DNA from: Castanea sativa
Taxonomy: Eukaryota; Streptophyta; Magnoliopsida; Fagales; Fagaceae
DNA: 64,000 bases
Reading direction: 5' to 3'
Assembly (NCBI RefSeq): GCF_040712315.1
Contig: NC_134020.1
Span: 48,841,751 to 48,905,750, forward strand
Shown: in pieces, positions 1-10,865 of the stretch
Layout: every line of letters begins with the position of its first letter
Numbering within the stretch: the stretch's first letter is position 1
Program-made: the position numbers and the translations under genes
The notes under the pieces: model-generated
What the model was told of the DNA's origin: nothing
What the model saw: the letters and a program-made list of their open reading frames with translations, nothing else
The model's database searches: none

Positions 1-1557
1 AGCATAATGAGTTACTAAAGACATAACTCTACTAATTTCTCGACAAAAAAAAAAAAAAAAGACATAACTCTAGTACTTTTTGCAGTGAAATTGGATGCAT
101 GTAATGTTAACAGATTTTTTAGCATATCTTCACACTAGCATCAGTTCTGTTGTGTAATTACAGAGTTAAGGTATGGTTCGGATTGGAGAATTGAATTAAC
201 ATATGTATCTTGTTCGGATGGTTTTAGACTACAAATGATGTAGAGATTCTAATTAATTGTGTTGCTCCATTTCTTTTCTCGTTGCTCTGTCTTTGGATTG
301 ATTTATTTTTCAACCTATTTGTGCCCCTGGCAACAGTCATATCGCACTTGATAGATCCTAGTAGTGTAAGAGCAAAAATGACATAAGCATGTGCCTATAT
401 ATAGTTGTTGGCGTTAAGTGTTATGCATCCATTTGTTGGGTTCATTGCCATTGGTTAATCATTTTTGAGTTATGTCTATGTTAATTGTACTTTTACAACA
501 GGTATGTTGGTAACTATATTTTATAGCATTTTGGAGGTTCTGATTTTTGCTCGAATGTTATACACTATTTTTCATTATTTACATTCTTTGAAGGCCATTA
601 GCATAAATGCTTATTTGTCCATATTAAAAATTTCTATAAGCTTCCCCCCCCCCCCCCCTCTCACCCAACCCCCTCCAATGTTATCCATACGTAGTTTAGC
701 TCTTTTTGAAATTTGCTGGAAATGAGGATCTGATTGCATTTGGTTTGTTTTTGCTGAACTTGGCAGTTTAAGGTTCATCTAATAGTGAGAAAGCTCAGAA
801 GTGGAGGTCTAGGTTGACATATTTTTGGATCGGATGATGCGTGAAAAATGGCTTGGAAGTCTACTTTTGCTCGTATTTGGCATTTTTACCCGTGCATTAG
901 GTAATTTAATAAAATTCTGGTCTCATTTTCCACGCTCATCATCATTGTTAATGTTCAAGATACAGTCAAATGCATCAATTGAATTATGAGTGCAATCTGG
1001 ATTTTTAATTTCTTTCTGGTCTCAATTGGAGATGTCAACATTAAAGTACTGAAATGATGTATCATTGCCCAGTTTGTGTGTATATATACTTGCTTGTTGA
1101 TTTTGTAAAATCATTATTATTCTTATGGCTCTTCATCAGTTTCTAATCCTGTCTATGATTATAAAAACACAGCACAGCAATGTTCATCTTGACATTTTAT
1201 AAAGAAAAGATAAACATACCATATTCAAATGTATTTGGCTTATGCCTAAGGTGATTCCTCAGACAGTATGGTATTGGGTTGTTTTGCAAGGTGGCCATGA
1301 AGTGTTTCATATTCTAACGTTTAATTAGATAGTTACGAGCTAGAGTTGCAGAAATAAAGACATCTATGAAGGCTAAGGAAATTGCCAGATGTACAAACAA
1401 TATCTTACAGAAGTTATTCAAAATGATGGAAAGGCTGGGACCTGCTAGATGTGGAAGCTGTTAGGGGCCATTTGGATCTAGGAGATAGTTTAACTGTGTT
1501 ATATTATCTTTCTTACAGGTTGTTGGTTGTCACTGAATCATAACTGTGAACCTGCAG
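1..1557 (+). other. Upstream intron or 5' flank of the GH17 gene
   Basis: AT-rich sequence with poly-A near 47-60 and a C tract near 645-658. No exon that I can support. The GH17 gene's first exon should encode a signal peptide and end one base into a Gly codon; it was not found here, so it lies either unrecognised in this stretch or left of the window. Confidence 0.5.
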
Positions 1558-4225
1558 GTGCATTTGTAGGGATAAACATTGGCACTGATGTTACCAATTT
1601 GCCACCAGCTTCAGATATTGTTGCAATTCTCAAAGCCAATCAAATTAATCATGTTCGCCTTTATGATGCTGATTCTCACATGCTGAAAGCCCTTTCTAAC
1701 AGTGGGATTGAGGTAATTGTTGGTGTCACAAATGAGGAAATCCTAGGGATTGGAGAATCTCCTTCTGCAGCAGCAGACTGGATTAATAAAAATGTTGCAG
1801 CTTACTTGCCTTCAACCAATATTACAGCCGTTGCAGTTGGCAGTGAGGTTCTTAGCTCAGTCCCTAATGCTGCCCCAGTTTTAGTTTCTGCTATGAATTA
1901 CCTTCATAAAGCCCTAGTTGCTACAAACCTAAATTTTCAGGTCAAAGTTTCAACTCCCCATCATATGGACATAATCCCTAGACCTTTCCCCCCCTCCACT
2001 GCTACCTTTGATTCTTCCTGGAACTCTACTATTTACCAACTCCTTCAGTTTTTGAAAAACACAAATTCCTATTACATGTTAAATGCATATCCCTATTACG
2101 GATACACGAAAGGGAATGGCATTTTCCCACTTGATTATGCTCTTTTCCGATCACTTCCCTCAGTCAAGCAGATTGTAGACCCAAACACTCTTTTCCACTA
2201 TAACAGCATGTTTGACGCTATGGTGGATGCTGCCTATTATTCTATTGATGCTTTAAATTTTTCTGGAATCCCTATTGTTGTGACAGAGAGTGGCTGGCCA
2301 TGGTTTGGTGGAGCAAAAGAACCTGATGCAACTGTGGAAAATGCAGAGACCTTTGTTGATAATCTGATCAAGCGAGTTCTAAATAATTCAGGTCCACCAA
2401 GTCAGCTAAACATTCCCATTAATACCTACATATATGAGTTGTTCAATGAAGATAAGAGGCCTGGGCCAGTGTCAGAAAAAAATTGGGGTGTTTTTTATGC
2501 CAACGGGAGTGCTGTATATCCTTTGAGATTGGGTGCTTCTGATCAAATGACAGGAAATTCTTCTGTGGTTTTCTGTGTGGCAAAACCTGGTGCAGATTCT
2601 GATAAATTACAAAATGGCCTAAACTGGGCTTGTGGGCAAGGCCAGGCTAACTGCACTGCCATTCAATCTGGGCAACCATGTTATAACCCTGATACTCTTG
2701 AAAATCATGCTTCTTATGCGTATAATGATTATTATCAAAAGAAGCATGCTGTTGGTGGAACATGTGACTTTGATGGTACAGCTACAACCACCACTATTGA
2801 TCCCAGTAAGTACTTGTCATTTTCCTCCTTTTTATCTCTTGAGATCATTAATTGGATGCTCTATTTTTTTTTTTAGTTGAGTTTCCATAAGCAAATATAT
2901 GACAGAATTCTTTTTCATCTGTACTGTAGTAAGTTAATTAGGAACATGCATTAATTTGTCAGCAGTTGAGCACTCCTGGGTAAAGGAACTCTTTTTTCTT
3001 ACATCATTTTGCCGTGTAAACATAATGGTAATTTGTGGGCTCTAAGAAACATTTAGGAAATTAAGTGCTCTAGGGAAAGGTATCTTTAAGTAGTATATCT
3101 TAAAATATGACACATAGTATGGCACGTAGAAGTAGCATCCTGCTATCTACTCGTTCCAACGGAGAGCAGTTTCTTTGAATGATTTTAAGATATCTAGTAT
3201 GACTTGATGTGCTATAACCATTAATACAGGAATATTTCTCATATGATATGATGCTGTTGTTCTATTATGATCTAGACAGTACGGTTGTGAAAATATTTAC
3301 GCCCGTGCCTAAGAAATCTTTCCAATGCTTCTATTACCCTGAAGTAAACATGGTTTACCATTAAAGAAAATAATTATTATAATGACTTTTGTTATCCTGC
3401 AAGTTAGGTCTATGGGTGGCTGTACCTGAAAACTTGGATACTAGTCTCCTTTTAGGAACTACCTATGAGTGATGCCCCTTGCTCTTAATTTATTTCTTTT
3501 AAAGAGAAGTGCTATATCCACAACATATTCACAATACTTTTACAACAAATCATAGATGGTAAGTTGTTATTGGTTCTAATTTGAACTCATCACTGAAATT
3601 ACTTTTGTCCCCACCAAAAACAGTCAGTAATAACCTGTCACTTAGAATTTGTTGTGAAGGTGTTGTGAAAATGTTGTGGCATAGCATTTCTCTTCTTTTT
3701 AATCTGTAGGCCTGCAATTTTATGTCCATTGATATACTGTTGCCAATGATTTCTTGGTCTTTCCAATTGAGAAGTCCATGTTTTGAATCCCCATGCCATA
3801 CTTAAGAAAAAAAGAATTGAAGAAGAAGAAGAAAGAAAGATATGCTGTACTCATGTCTTCTGTTTCTAAAGTTTGGTTTTTCCCTGACTATTTGTTGGTG
3901 GGTGGCTCTTTGCAGGTAATGGATCCTGTAAATTTACTGGAAGGTGAGAATCTGATTCTACTTCACCTATTTTTACTAAAAATGTTTGTTTGTTTGTTAT
4001 TTTTAAGATCTTGACTCTAAACATGTACTATTCCTAAACAGTACTAGTTCGAGCATGAGTGGTGGATTTACACCTGCAACAGCACTTGGACCTACTACAA
4101 CTCCCTTGGATGGGAGTTCAAGTTCAATCCTTCAGGTCCCCAAGTTTCTATATCTGATGTCTGCAACATTTTTAGTTCTTGTGTTGCTTTGCCCTGGAGG
4201 TCCTTCTAGTTTTCTACCATGTTGA
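1558..4225 (+). CDS. GPI-anchored glucan endo-1,3-beta-glucosidase (GH17 + X8/CBM43), 5'-partial
   Basis: Hydrolyses beta-1,3-glucan (callose) at the cell wall or plasma membrane; typical of plasmodesmal and wall glucanases. Exons: 1558-2805, 3916-3943 and 4042-4225, joined in phase by AG|GT introns. The first exon here opens with the GH17 start region (AFVGINIGTDVTNLPP). The catalytic nucleophile motif is VTESGWPWFGG. The acid/base Glu lies in AVAVGSEVL, where the more usual Asn is Ser, as I recall for this GPI-anchored clade. An X8 module follows (FCVAKPGADSDKLQ to the Cys of GSCKF in the small exon), then a Ser/Thr-rich linker and a hydrophobic tail (FLYLMSATFLVLVLLC) fitting GPI attachment. 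The stop is TGA at 4223-4225. The signal-peptide exon is not visible. Reading upstream of 1558 as coding would need a non-ATG start, so the acceptor at 1556-1557 is preferred. Confidence 0.88.
3502..3694. mobile_element. MITE, about 193 bp, in the GH17 intron
   Basis: Short non-coding element with terminal inverted repeats of about 45-50 bp. The left end reads AAGAGAAGTGCTAT and the inverted right end AAGAGAAATGCTAT; both continue into a shared CACAACAT-TTCACAA stretch. The centre (GTTATTGGTT...) matches the related copy at 45747-45925. It lies between exons 2 and 3 of the glucanase gene and should be spliced out. Confidence 0.55.
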
Positions 4226-5252
4226 GCAATCAAAAGCAGCAGTGTTTGTAATTTAATGAAGTCAAAAGGAAATGCACAGGCCCAATGACATGGTTGAAAT
4301 ATTCTTGTATTGTTCATCAATTTTGTTTGTCTCTAGTTTTCCTTAAATTTTATCCCCCACCTTTGTTTCTTATCTCGTGGGGCCTCTTCTGGGGTTCAAT
4401 GTAATTTATACTTTTAGGTAGTGGAGCTAGAATTTTTTGGACTATGTAATTGGACCTTGAGTTTGTTCCTTACCAATGAAAAATTGAGCTTATAAATGTA
4501 CCATCTTTTCACTATACCAGGGTTTGTGGATTCATGTAAACATTTAGAATGGGAGTGAACTGGATTTTAGAATGGTCCAGATGGGAGTGGACGAGTCCTA
4601 TAACTATGTTATTATTACCAAAATGTTTATTTATTTATCCAATACCCCCCTGTATTTCTCCCTTTTTTTGGTGGAGTTTTTAGCTTCAGGGTTTTGTAGT
4701 GGCCAAGTCATGTTTGAGAGGCCACAAATTGCTTATGGTCACACCAAACATGAACAAATTTCAGGTTCAGCTAAAGGTATTGTGGCTGAGAATATGTCCT
4801 GTTTGGTTTTGGCGATCACTAGTGTCAATAATGCCCTAACTTGAGAGCCTCATTTTCGGTTCTCTTATAGCTAGTGATGAGTGTTTTACGGAATCAAGTT
4901 GATTGTTTTCTTTATTCCTGCAAGTAAATTGAGTTAATGGCACGGCCCTAAATTCATCTTAAATAATAGAACAGTCTACTCAAGACAGAAAATTACACGA
5001 TTTTTTTTTTCATAATTGCTTAAGTGGCATGTCATGATTGATAAATAAAAATAAAAATAAAAATAATAAAAATAAAAATGATGGGTTAATGTAAAAGTTT
5101 GATGAGTATGTATTCCCTATAAGGACAAAGGAGCAATATATGCACCTTTTCTTTTGGGAGGGGATGGGGGAGAAGATACACCTAAAATATCATCTATAAT
5201 GGAGATAGGAATATACCTATATGTTGGAAATTCAAATCATGAACAAGTATGA
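4226..5252. other. Intergenic: 3' UTR of GH17 gene and AT-rich spacer
   Basis: The first few hundred bases are presumably 3' UTR of the glucanase gene. An AAATAAA-type simple repeat lies at about 5041-5090. No gene seen. Confidence 0.5.
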
Positions 5253-5351
5253 GAAAATATTGGGGAAAATGAGAATCTCGAAGTTTCTTTTCCAAAGTAT
5301 AATGAGAGCTGTCTAAAGTCCTTGAAGTATTTGGATTTCTTTTATTGCAAT
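5253..5351 (+). pseudogene. LRR receptor-like protein, left fragment
   Basis: Open frame ending at the left edge of retrotransposon 1. It reads an LRR segment (KSLKYLDFFYCN) that continues in phase, once the 5-bp duplication is counted once, into the fragment at 16281 (FIGRIPTSLENVTQ). A TGA lies just upstream at 5250-5252, so this is a remnant of an RLP-type gene and not a complete exon. Upstream homology fades. Confidence 0.6.
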
Positions 5352-6099
5352 TGTGGGGAGTAAAAGCACCCTGATGGAGATATGGGCCTTTGAGCCGTGC
5401 CAAAGAGGTCCGACCTGCTCTTGAGTTTAGAACTTGTTAGTACCACGGGTCGGCCCATACGCCTAGGATCCGAGGATCCAGCCGAGGGTAAATTTCTCTT
5501 TGGACGGACACCAGAGAACCTGGGACTTCATGATAAACGTCAGGCAATGACATGGTTAAAACCAGTGGATAAGAGGGGTAGACCCTTGAGTGTCCTGGAA
5601 GCACCGATGTGATAGAAACACCGAAGATTAAGGCTGTCATCTCCACATTAAAGACCTTGCACCTACCGCCCTGGCCGCATTGATGGGGAAGTGACACCTG
5701 AACAGTGGAAGGGAAACTTCTGGTTACTATTCAAAGGCACTGAGAAAAGAAATATCTAGGCTAAAGGGGAGGTGAGGCAACACGTGTACAAATTATTCAA
5801 AAGAGTAGTATTTAAGGAGCAATCTAAGACAGTAAAGTGGGGGACTCTCTTTGTAACCTAAGGAAAAGAGAAAAAGATAGAGAAATAATATAAGAACAGT
5901 TCTCGGCTTATGTTCGAGCAGATTGACTTATAGTATTCTTTGTTGTTTCTAAGTGTTTATAATCTCTGGCTTGCCATTTAATCCTCAAATACTTCTAACC
6001 TGAGTTTCAAGCCCACACTCTACAAATTCATATTGTTTAAGGCTCATTGGGCCTGGGCCTATAACTGTTCTTGGGGCCAGGTGCAATTGTGCACTTACA
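5352..6099 (+). repeat. 5' LTR of element 1
   Basis: Starts TGTGGGGAG and ends CACTTACA; near-identical to 15534-16280. A TATTTAAGG box near 5808-5816 is the best TATA candidate. The GCAAT duplication precedes it. Confidence 0.95.
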
Positions 6100-6101
6100 A
6101 T

Positions 6102-6117
6102 TGGCGCCGTCTGTGGG
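6102..6117 (+). promoter_or_regulatory. Primer-binding site of element 1
   Basis: TGGCGCCGTCTGTGGG lies 2 bp after the LTR. The first ten bases (TGGCGCCGTT-like up to position 9-10) match the complement of a plant tRNA-Asp 3' end, and later bases diverge. It does not match the initiator tRNA-Met at 17019. The same 16-mer is the PBS of element 2. Confidence 0.8.
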
Positions 6118-6146
6118 AAATCTAGTCTAGAAGCGACAGGGGTACT

Positions 6147-8159
6147 ATGGCAGGCTTAGGTGCTCACCATGCTGAGTCACAGGGATCACAGCTGGAAGAT
6201 CACTTTGAACGTCTTGAACATCAAAGAGATCGTGAGGGGAGTGTCCATACAGAATATCCAGGTGCTGGCCATATTCATGAAGGTGGTAGCACCACCCACG
6301 ATGAGGGTTCTAAATCCATGCAGAAGGAAATCAACCGTTTAAAGAGAAAGCTACGCCGCGCTAAGCGTAGGTTTTCATCATCCTCATCTAACTCTTCCTC
6401 AGAGGAGGATAGGGGAGCTGGCCACAGCTCAAGGTCGCGCTCTCCCACCAGTGCAACATCCTCCAGTGAGGAGGGCAGCCAACCAACTCGCAGACGTAAG
6501 AAGCCTTGTTCTAGGGGCTTAGGCAACGATGCTATGAGTAGGGCGTTGCACCAGCTCTCCAAATCTCCATTCGCACGGAGGATTGAGAAAGGAAGGCTTC
6601 CCAGAAGGTTTACCCAGCCCACTTTCACCATCTATAATGGCCGGACTGATCCGGTGGAGCACGTGAGTCACTTCAACCAGAGGATGGCGGTGCACTTTCA
6701 CAACGAGACCCTGATGTGCAAAGTTTTCCCCTCCAGCCTGGGACCTGTTGCTATGAGGTGGTTCAACGGCCTTAAGTCGGGGTCTATAAGTTCGTTTGGG
6801 GAGCTTACTAGGGCGTTCGCTTCACGGTTCATCACGTGTAGCAGAGTACCTCAGCCATTGGACTCGCTGTTATCCATGACTATGAGGGAGGGGGAGACGT
6901 TGAAAGCATACTCCGATCGTTACTGGGAGATGTTTAATGAAATAGATGTTGACTTTGATGAGGTGGCACTTAATACCTTTAAGGTGGGCCTCCCTACTGA
7001 CCACGACCTGAGAAAGTCTTTGACTAAAAAGCCTGTTCGCAGTGTACGTCGCCTCATGGACCGTATTGACGAGTATAAGAGAGTGGAGGAAGACCAACAG
7101 CAAGGAAAGGGAAAGGAGAAGGTTATCCTGCAGGAGAGAAGGGATTTCAGGTCGGACAGATATCACAATAACAGGCCGAGGAGCGATTACGTTGGACAGT
7201 CCTCCTCGGCGGTACCTCAGGCCGTAAACACTGTATTCCGGGAACCAGTACATCAGCTGTTGGAGAAAGTTCGCAAGGAACCCTTCTTTAAATGGCCTGA
7301 TAAGATGGCAGGAGACCCTGCGAAGAGGAATCACAACCTCTTTTGCCAGTACCATCGGGATGTGGGTCACACTACCGAGAACTGTCGGACCCTGTGGAAC
7401 CATCTGGAGCAGCTCGTCAGTGAGGGAAAGTTAAAGCAGCACCTGTGTCAGCCCACTGGGCAGGCCAGCCAGGTAGGCTCAAACAACCAGAGGAACAATA
7501 CATCTCGGCCAGCCTTGGGAACAATTAATGTTATCTTCGCTGCCCCTGGCAGGACCGGCTCAGGTCCCACTAGGGTGATGGCGGTTTCCCATCAACAGAC
7601 CGAGGACATGGGTCACAGGCTGAAGAGGTTGAAGGGCACTTTGCCCGTCCTAGATTTCTCGGAGGAGGATAAGGTAGGGACTATTCAGCCCCATGACGAT
7701 GCTCTTGTGGTTACCCTCAGAATTGGGAACTATGACCTGAGAAGGGTGATGATAGATCAGGGCAGCGGTGCAGATATCATGTACCCTGATCTGTTTAAGG
7801 GGTTAAGATTGAAGTTGGAAGACGTTACTCCTTATGACTCGCCACTTATAAGCTTCGAAGGGAGAGCCGTTGTGCCAAAGGGACAGATCCGTTTGCCCGT
7901 TCAGTCCGACTCAGAAACGGTGGAGGTGGACTTCATCGTGGTTGATGCGTACTCTCCATACACGGCCATCCTTGCCAGGCCTTGGCTGCATGCGCTTGGA
8001 GCCGTCTCCTCTACCTTACATGTTAAAGTTAAATTCCCCTCGGGGGAATGTGTTGAGGAAATCCTCGGCAGCCAATCAGTAGCCAGGCAGTGCATATCGG
8101 CTGCAGTACTGCATCAGACAGAAGCCGAGTCTTCGGCTTTGATCAACAAGGATTTATAG
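6147..8159 (+). CDS. gag: Element 1 Gag-protease polyprotein
   Basis: 670 codons, starting at the first ATG about 30 bp after the PBS. An N-terminal charged and Ser-rich region (about 60-115) precedes the retrotransposon Gag core (about 165-300, including AMRWFNGLKSGSISSFGEL and LKAYSDRYWEMFNE). A zinc-knuckle-like motif follows near 395 (CQYHRDVGHTTENC, spacing C-x2-H-x4-H-x4-C), then a pepsin-like protease with the active site DQGSGADIMYPDLF near 533. The frame closes with TAG at 8157-8159, and pol continues in the same frame directly after it (see the readthrough entry). No other break. It forms the particle and cleaves the polyprotein. Confidence 0.93.
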   Translation: MAGLGAHHAESQGSQLEDHFERLEHQRDREGSVHTEYPGAGHIHEGGSTTHDEGSKSMQKEINRLKRKLRRAKRRFSSSSSNSSSEEDRGAGHSSRSRSPTSATSSSEEGSQPTRRRKKPCSRGLGNDAMSRALHQLSKSPFARRIEKGRLPRRFTQPTFTIYNGRTDPVEHVSHFNQRMAVHFHNETLMCKVFPSSLGPVAMRWFNGLKSGSISSFGELTRAFASRFITCSRVPQPLDSLLSMTMREGETLKAYSDRYWEMFNEIDVDFDEVALNTFKVGLPTDHDLRKSLTKKPVRSVRRLMDRIDEYKRVEEDQQQGKGKEKVILQERRDFRSDRYHNNRPRSDYVGQSSSAVPQAVNTVFREPVHQLLEKVRKEPFFKWPDKMAGDPAKRNHNLFCQYHRDVGHTTENCRTLWNHLEQLVSEGKLKQHLCQPTGQASQVGSNNQRNNTSRPALGTINVIFAAPGRTGSGPTRVMAVSHQQTEDMGHRLKRLKGTLPVLDFSEEDKVGTIQPHDDALVVTLRIGNYDLRRVMIDQGSGADIMYPDLFKGLRLKLEDVTPYDSPLISFEGRAVVPKGQIRLPVQSDSETVEVDFIVVDAYSPYTAILARPWLHALGAVSSTLHVKVKFPSGECVEEILGSQSVARQCISAAVLHQTEAESSALINKDL

Positions 8160-8165
8160 CAATTA
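8157..8165 (+). promoter_or_regulatory. Candidate stop-codon readthrough site TAG-CAA-TTA
   Basis: The gag stop TAG is followed at once by CAATTA, which fits the UAG-CAR-YYA context known to promote readthrough in plant RNA viruses. Pol remains open in the same frame right across the stop, so readthrough would yield a Gag-Pol fusion with no frameshift. Function is inferred from the motif and the frame only. Confidence 0.5.
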
Positions 8166-10865
8166 ACGGCTCCTGATTCATCTGGAGTGGTGACAGGAGA
8201 TGAGACACAGTGCGAGGGATTAGAGAAGTTCCCAGTGGCCGATGACCCGGAGAGATTCTTCCAAGTCGGTGTACTTTTACCACACCAAGAGAAAATGGAG
8301 TTGTTAGAGTTCTTGAAGGATAATGTTGATGTTTTTGCGTGGGATCCTTATGAAGCTCCAGGCCTGGATCCGGGCTTCATTTGTCATCACCTAAATGTCA
8401 ACCCGGCTATCATTCCGAGAAGGCAGCCACCTCGGCGATCTTCCAGGGAACATTCCGAGGCTGTGAAGGAAGAGGTGCTTAAATTCAAAAGGGCTGGGGC
8501 TATCAAAGAAGTCTTCTACCCTGAGTGGTTAGCCCATACAGTTGTCGTTAAAAAGAAAAATGGAACGTGGAGGGTATGTGTGGACTTTACTGATCTGAAT
8601 AAGGCTTGTCCCAAAGATTCGTTCCCAATGCCACGTATTGATCAACTGGTGGATGCCACTGTTGGACATCCTCGGATGAGTTTCTTAGACGCCTTCCAGG
8701 GTTATCACCAGATCCCCTTGGCACTGGAGGATCAGGAGAAGACTGCATTCATTACACCGACCGGGAATTACCATTATAAGGTCATGCCGTTCGGTCTGAA
8801 GAATGCTGGGGCTACTTATCAAAGGATGATGACCAGAATGTTCGAACAGCAGATGGGGAAAACCATTGAGGTATACGTTGACGATATGGTGGTGAAAAGC
8901 AAAACAATCCCCTCACATGTGAAAGATTTGGCCGACACTTTTCAGATACTGAGAAGGTACAAGTTGCGCCTCAACGCCTCAAAATGTTCTTTCGGCGTGG
9001 GGTCTGGGAAGTTCTTGGGATACATGATTACACATAGAGGCATAGAGGTAAACCCGGTGCAGGTCAAGGCTATTCAGGACTTGCAGTCTCCTCGAAACCC
9101 AAAAGAAATTCAAAAGTTGACGGGAATGATTGCCGCTTTGAACAGGTTCATATCTCGGTCAGCTGACCGGTGTCGTCCTTTCTTCCAACTGCTGAATAAG
9201 TGGAAGGGGTTTCAATGGACCGAGGATTGCGAGTTAGCCTTTCAACAGCTTAAGCAATATCTATCTCGGCCACCCATTCTTTCTCGTCCAGAGGCACATG
9301 AGATTTTGTTTGCTTATCTAGCAGTGGCCGTCCACGCGGTCAGCCTTGTCCTGATAAGAGATGATAGCGGGGTGCAAAGACCGGTATATTATGTTAGTAA
9401 GTCTTTGGGTGATGCCGAGGTGCGTTATCAACCCTTAGAGAAAGCGCTCCTAGCCGTGGTTCATGCCACGCGAAATCTTCCCCATTATTTTCAGTCCCAC
9501 ACAGTGGTTGTTCTGACCCAATTGCCCCTCAAGGCAGTTCTGCGTAGCGCCGACTACGTAGGAAGGATAGCAAAGTGGGGGACCATCCTGGGGGCTTTTG
9601 ATGTAAAGTATAAGCCTCGCACCTCGGTGAAGGGCCAGGTCCTCGCTGACTTGGTGGCGGAATTTGCCGAGCCATTACTGGAAGAAACTCTAAAAGAAGC
9701 ACACATGGGTGGAAAATCAGTTGGTGTGATTACAACTGCCGCGCCTCCGATTTGGAAAATGTATGTGGATGGGGCGGCTAATCAGAGAGGATCTGGTGTT
9801 GGACTAGTCCTTATATCCCCAGAGGGAATTGTCTTCGAAAAATCTTTGAGATTGGCGTTCTCGGCTACTAACAATGAGGCCGAATACGAAGCGGTCTTGG
9901 TAGGCATGAAAATGGTGCATAGGATGGGTGGAAAGGAAATCCACATCTTCTCGGATTCTCAACTGGTGGTCGGCCAGGTCACGGGGACCATGGAGGCTAA
10001 AGATCCAAGGGTGCAGGAATATTTGGCCCAGGTTAAGCGTCAGCAAACTCAATTTCGCTCCTTCGCCTTAACTCATATCTCTCGGAGCGGAAACACCCAT
10101 GCAGACTCCTTAGCCACGCTGGCAACGTCCTCGACTCAAGGTTTACCTAGGGTTATCCTCGTTGAGGATTTGCTGGAGCCCTCTCTTGTCATTACCAACG
10201 CGCCTCGTATCCATCTAATAAGGCCTGGACCTAGTTGGATCGACCTGGTCGTATCTTTTCTTAGGGATGATGTCCTTCCTGAGGACAAATCCGAAGCCGA
10301 TAAGATACGCCGAAAGGCGCCACGTTTCTGGCTGTCCGAGGATCAAAAACTGTATAAGCGATCCTTTTCAGGATCGTACCTGTTGTGTGTACACCCTGAT
10401 CTAACGGAGGGGCTTCTAGAAGAGTTGCATGAAGGGATTTGTGGCAGCCACACTGGGGGAAGGTCCTTGGCCCACAGAGCTCTGACTCAGGGTTATTGGT
10501 GGCCCAATATGCAAAGGGAGGCCCAAGACTATGCCAGGAAATGTGATCAGTGTCAGAGGTTTGCTCCTAATATTCACCAACCTGGAGGGATTCTCAACCC
10601 TTTCTCCAGCCCTTGGCCTTTCGCACAATGGGGCTTGGATATTGTAGGGCCATTTTCGAGAGCTGCTGGCAATAAAAGATGGCTTCTTGTGGGAACAGAC
10701 TATTTCACTAAATGGGTTGAGGCCGAGCCCTTAGCAAATATAAGAGATATTGACTCCAAGAAGTTTGTCTGGAAAAACATCGTTACCAGATTCGGTATAC
10801 CACACACACTCATCTCGGACAATGGTGTCCAGTTCGACAGTATTGTGGTGACATGGGTATTATAA
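8160..10865 (+). CDS. pol: Element 1 Pol: reverse transcriptase, RNase H, integrase (N part)
   Basis: Open in the gag frame directly after the gag TAG. Residue numbers below count from 8187. RT: motifs include WRVCVDFTDLNKACPKDSFP and MPFGLKNAGATYQ, with the catalytic YVDDMVV near 230. RT connection and thumb follow (LTGMIAALNRFISRS). RNase H begins near 524 (MYVDGAANQRGSGVGLVL), with NNEAEYEAVLVG and FSDSQLVVGQV. Integrase zinc-finger residues lie near 754-785 (HTGGRSLAH ... CDQCQRF). Core Asp residues are in GTDYFTKW (near 836) and ISDNG (near 875). The frame then runs into TAA at 10863-10865, because a short stretch after the second Asp is deleted. The downstream part continues at 10866 in another frame. 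There is no ATG at the start, which supports expression as a Gag-Pol fusion. Confidence 0.93.
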   Translation, partial: QLTAPDSSGVVTGDETQCEGLEKFPVADDPERFFQVGVLLPHQEKMELLEFLKDNVDVFAWDPYEAPGLDPGFICHHLNVNPAIIPRRQPPRRSSREHSEAVKEEVLKFKRAGAIKEVFYPEWLAHTVVVKKKNGTWRVCVDFTDLNKACPKDSFPMPRIDQLVDATVGHPRMSFLDAFQGYHQIPLALEDQEKTAFITPTGNYHYKVMPFGLKNAGATYQRMMTRMFEQQMGKTIEVYVDDMVVKSKTIPSHVKDLADTFQILRRYKLRLNASKCSFGVGSGKFLGYMITHRGIEVNPVQVKAIQDLQSPRNPKEIQKLTGMIAALNRFISRSADRCRPFFQLLNKWKGFQWTEDCELAFQQLKQYLSRPPILSRPEAHEILFAYLAVAVHAVSLVLIRDDSGVQRPVYYVSKSLGDAEVRYQPLEKALLAVVHATRNLPHYFQSHTVVVLTQLPLKAVLRSADYVGRIAKWGTILGAFDVKYKPRTSVKGQVLADLVAEFAEPLLEETLKEAHMGGKSVGVITTAAPPIWKMYVDGAANQRGSGVGLVLISPEGIVFEKSLRLAFSATNNEAEYEAVLVGMKMVHRMGGKEIHIFSDSQLVVGQVTGTMEAKDPRVQEYLAQVKRQQTQFRSFALTHISRSGNTHADSLATLATSSTQGLPRVILVEDLLEPSLVITNAPRIHLIRPGPSWIDLVVSFLRDDVLPEDKSEADKIRRKAPRFWLSEDQKLYKRSFSGSYLLCVHPDLTEGLLEELHEGICGSHTGGRSLAHRALTQGYWWPNMQREAQDYARKCDQCQRFAPNIHQPGGILNPFSSPWPFAQWGLDIVGPFSRAAGNKRWLLVGTDYFTKWVEAEPLANIRDIDSKKFVWKNIVTRFGIPHTLISDNGVQFDSIVVTWVL

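Noticed and set aside
465..725. 86-codon frame upstream of GH17
   Set aside because: Runs through a C tract and has no signal-peptide or exon-like features; not the missing first exon.
6870..7403. 177-codon - strand frame inside gag
   Set aside because: Shadow of the gag frame; no independent features.
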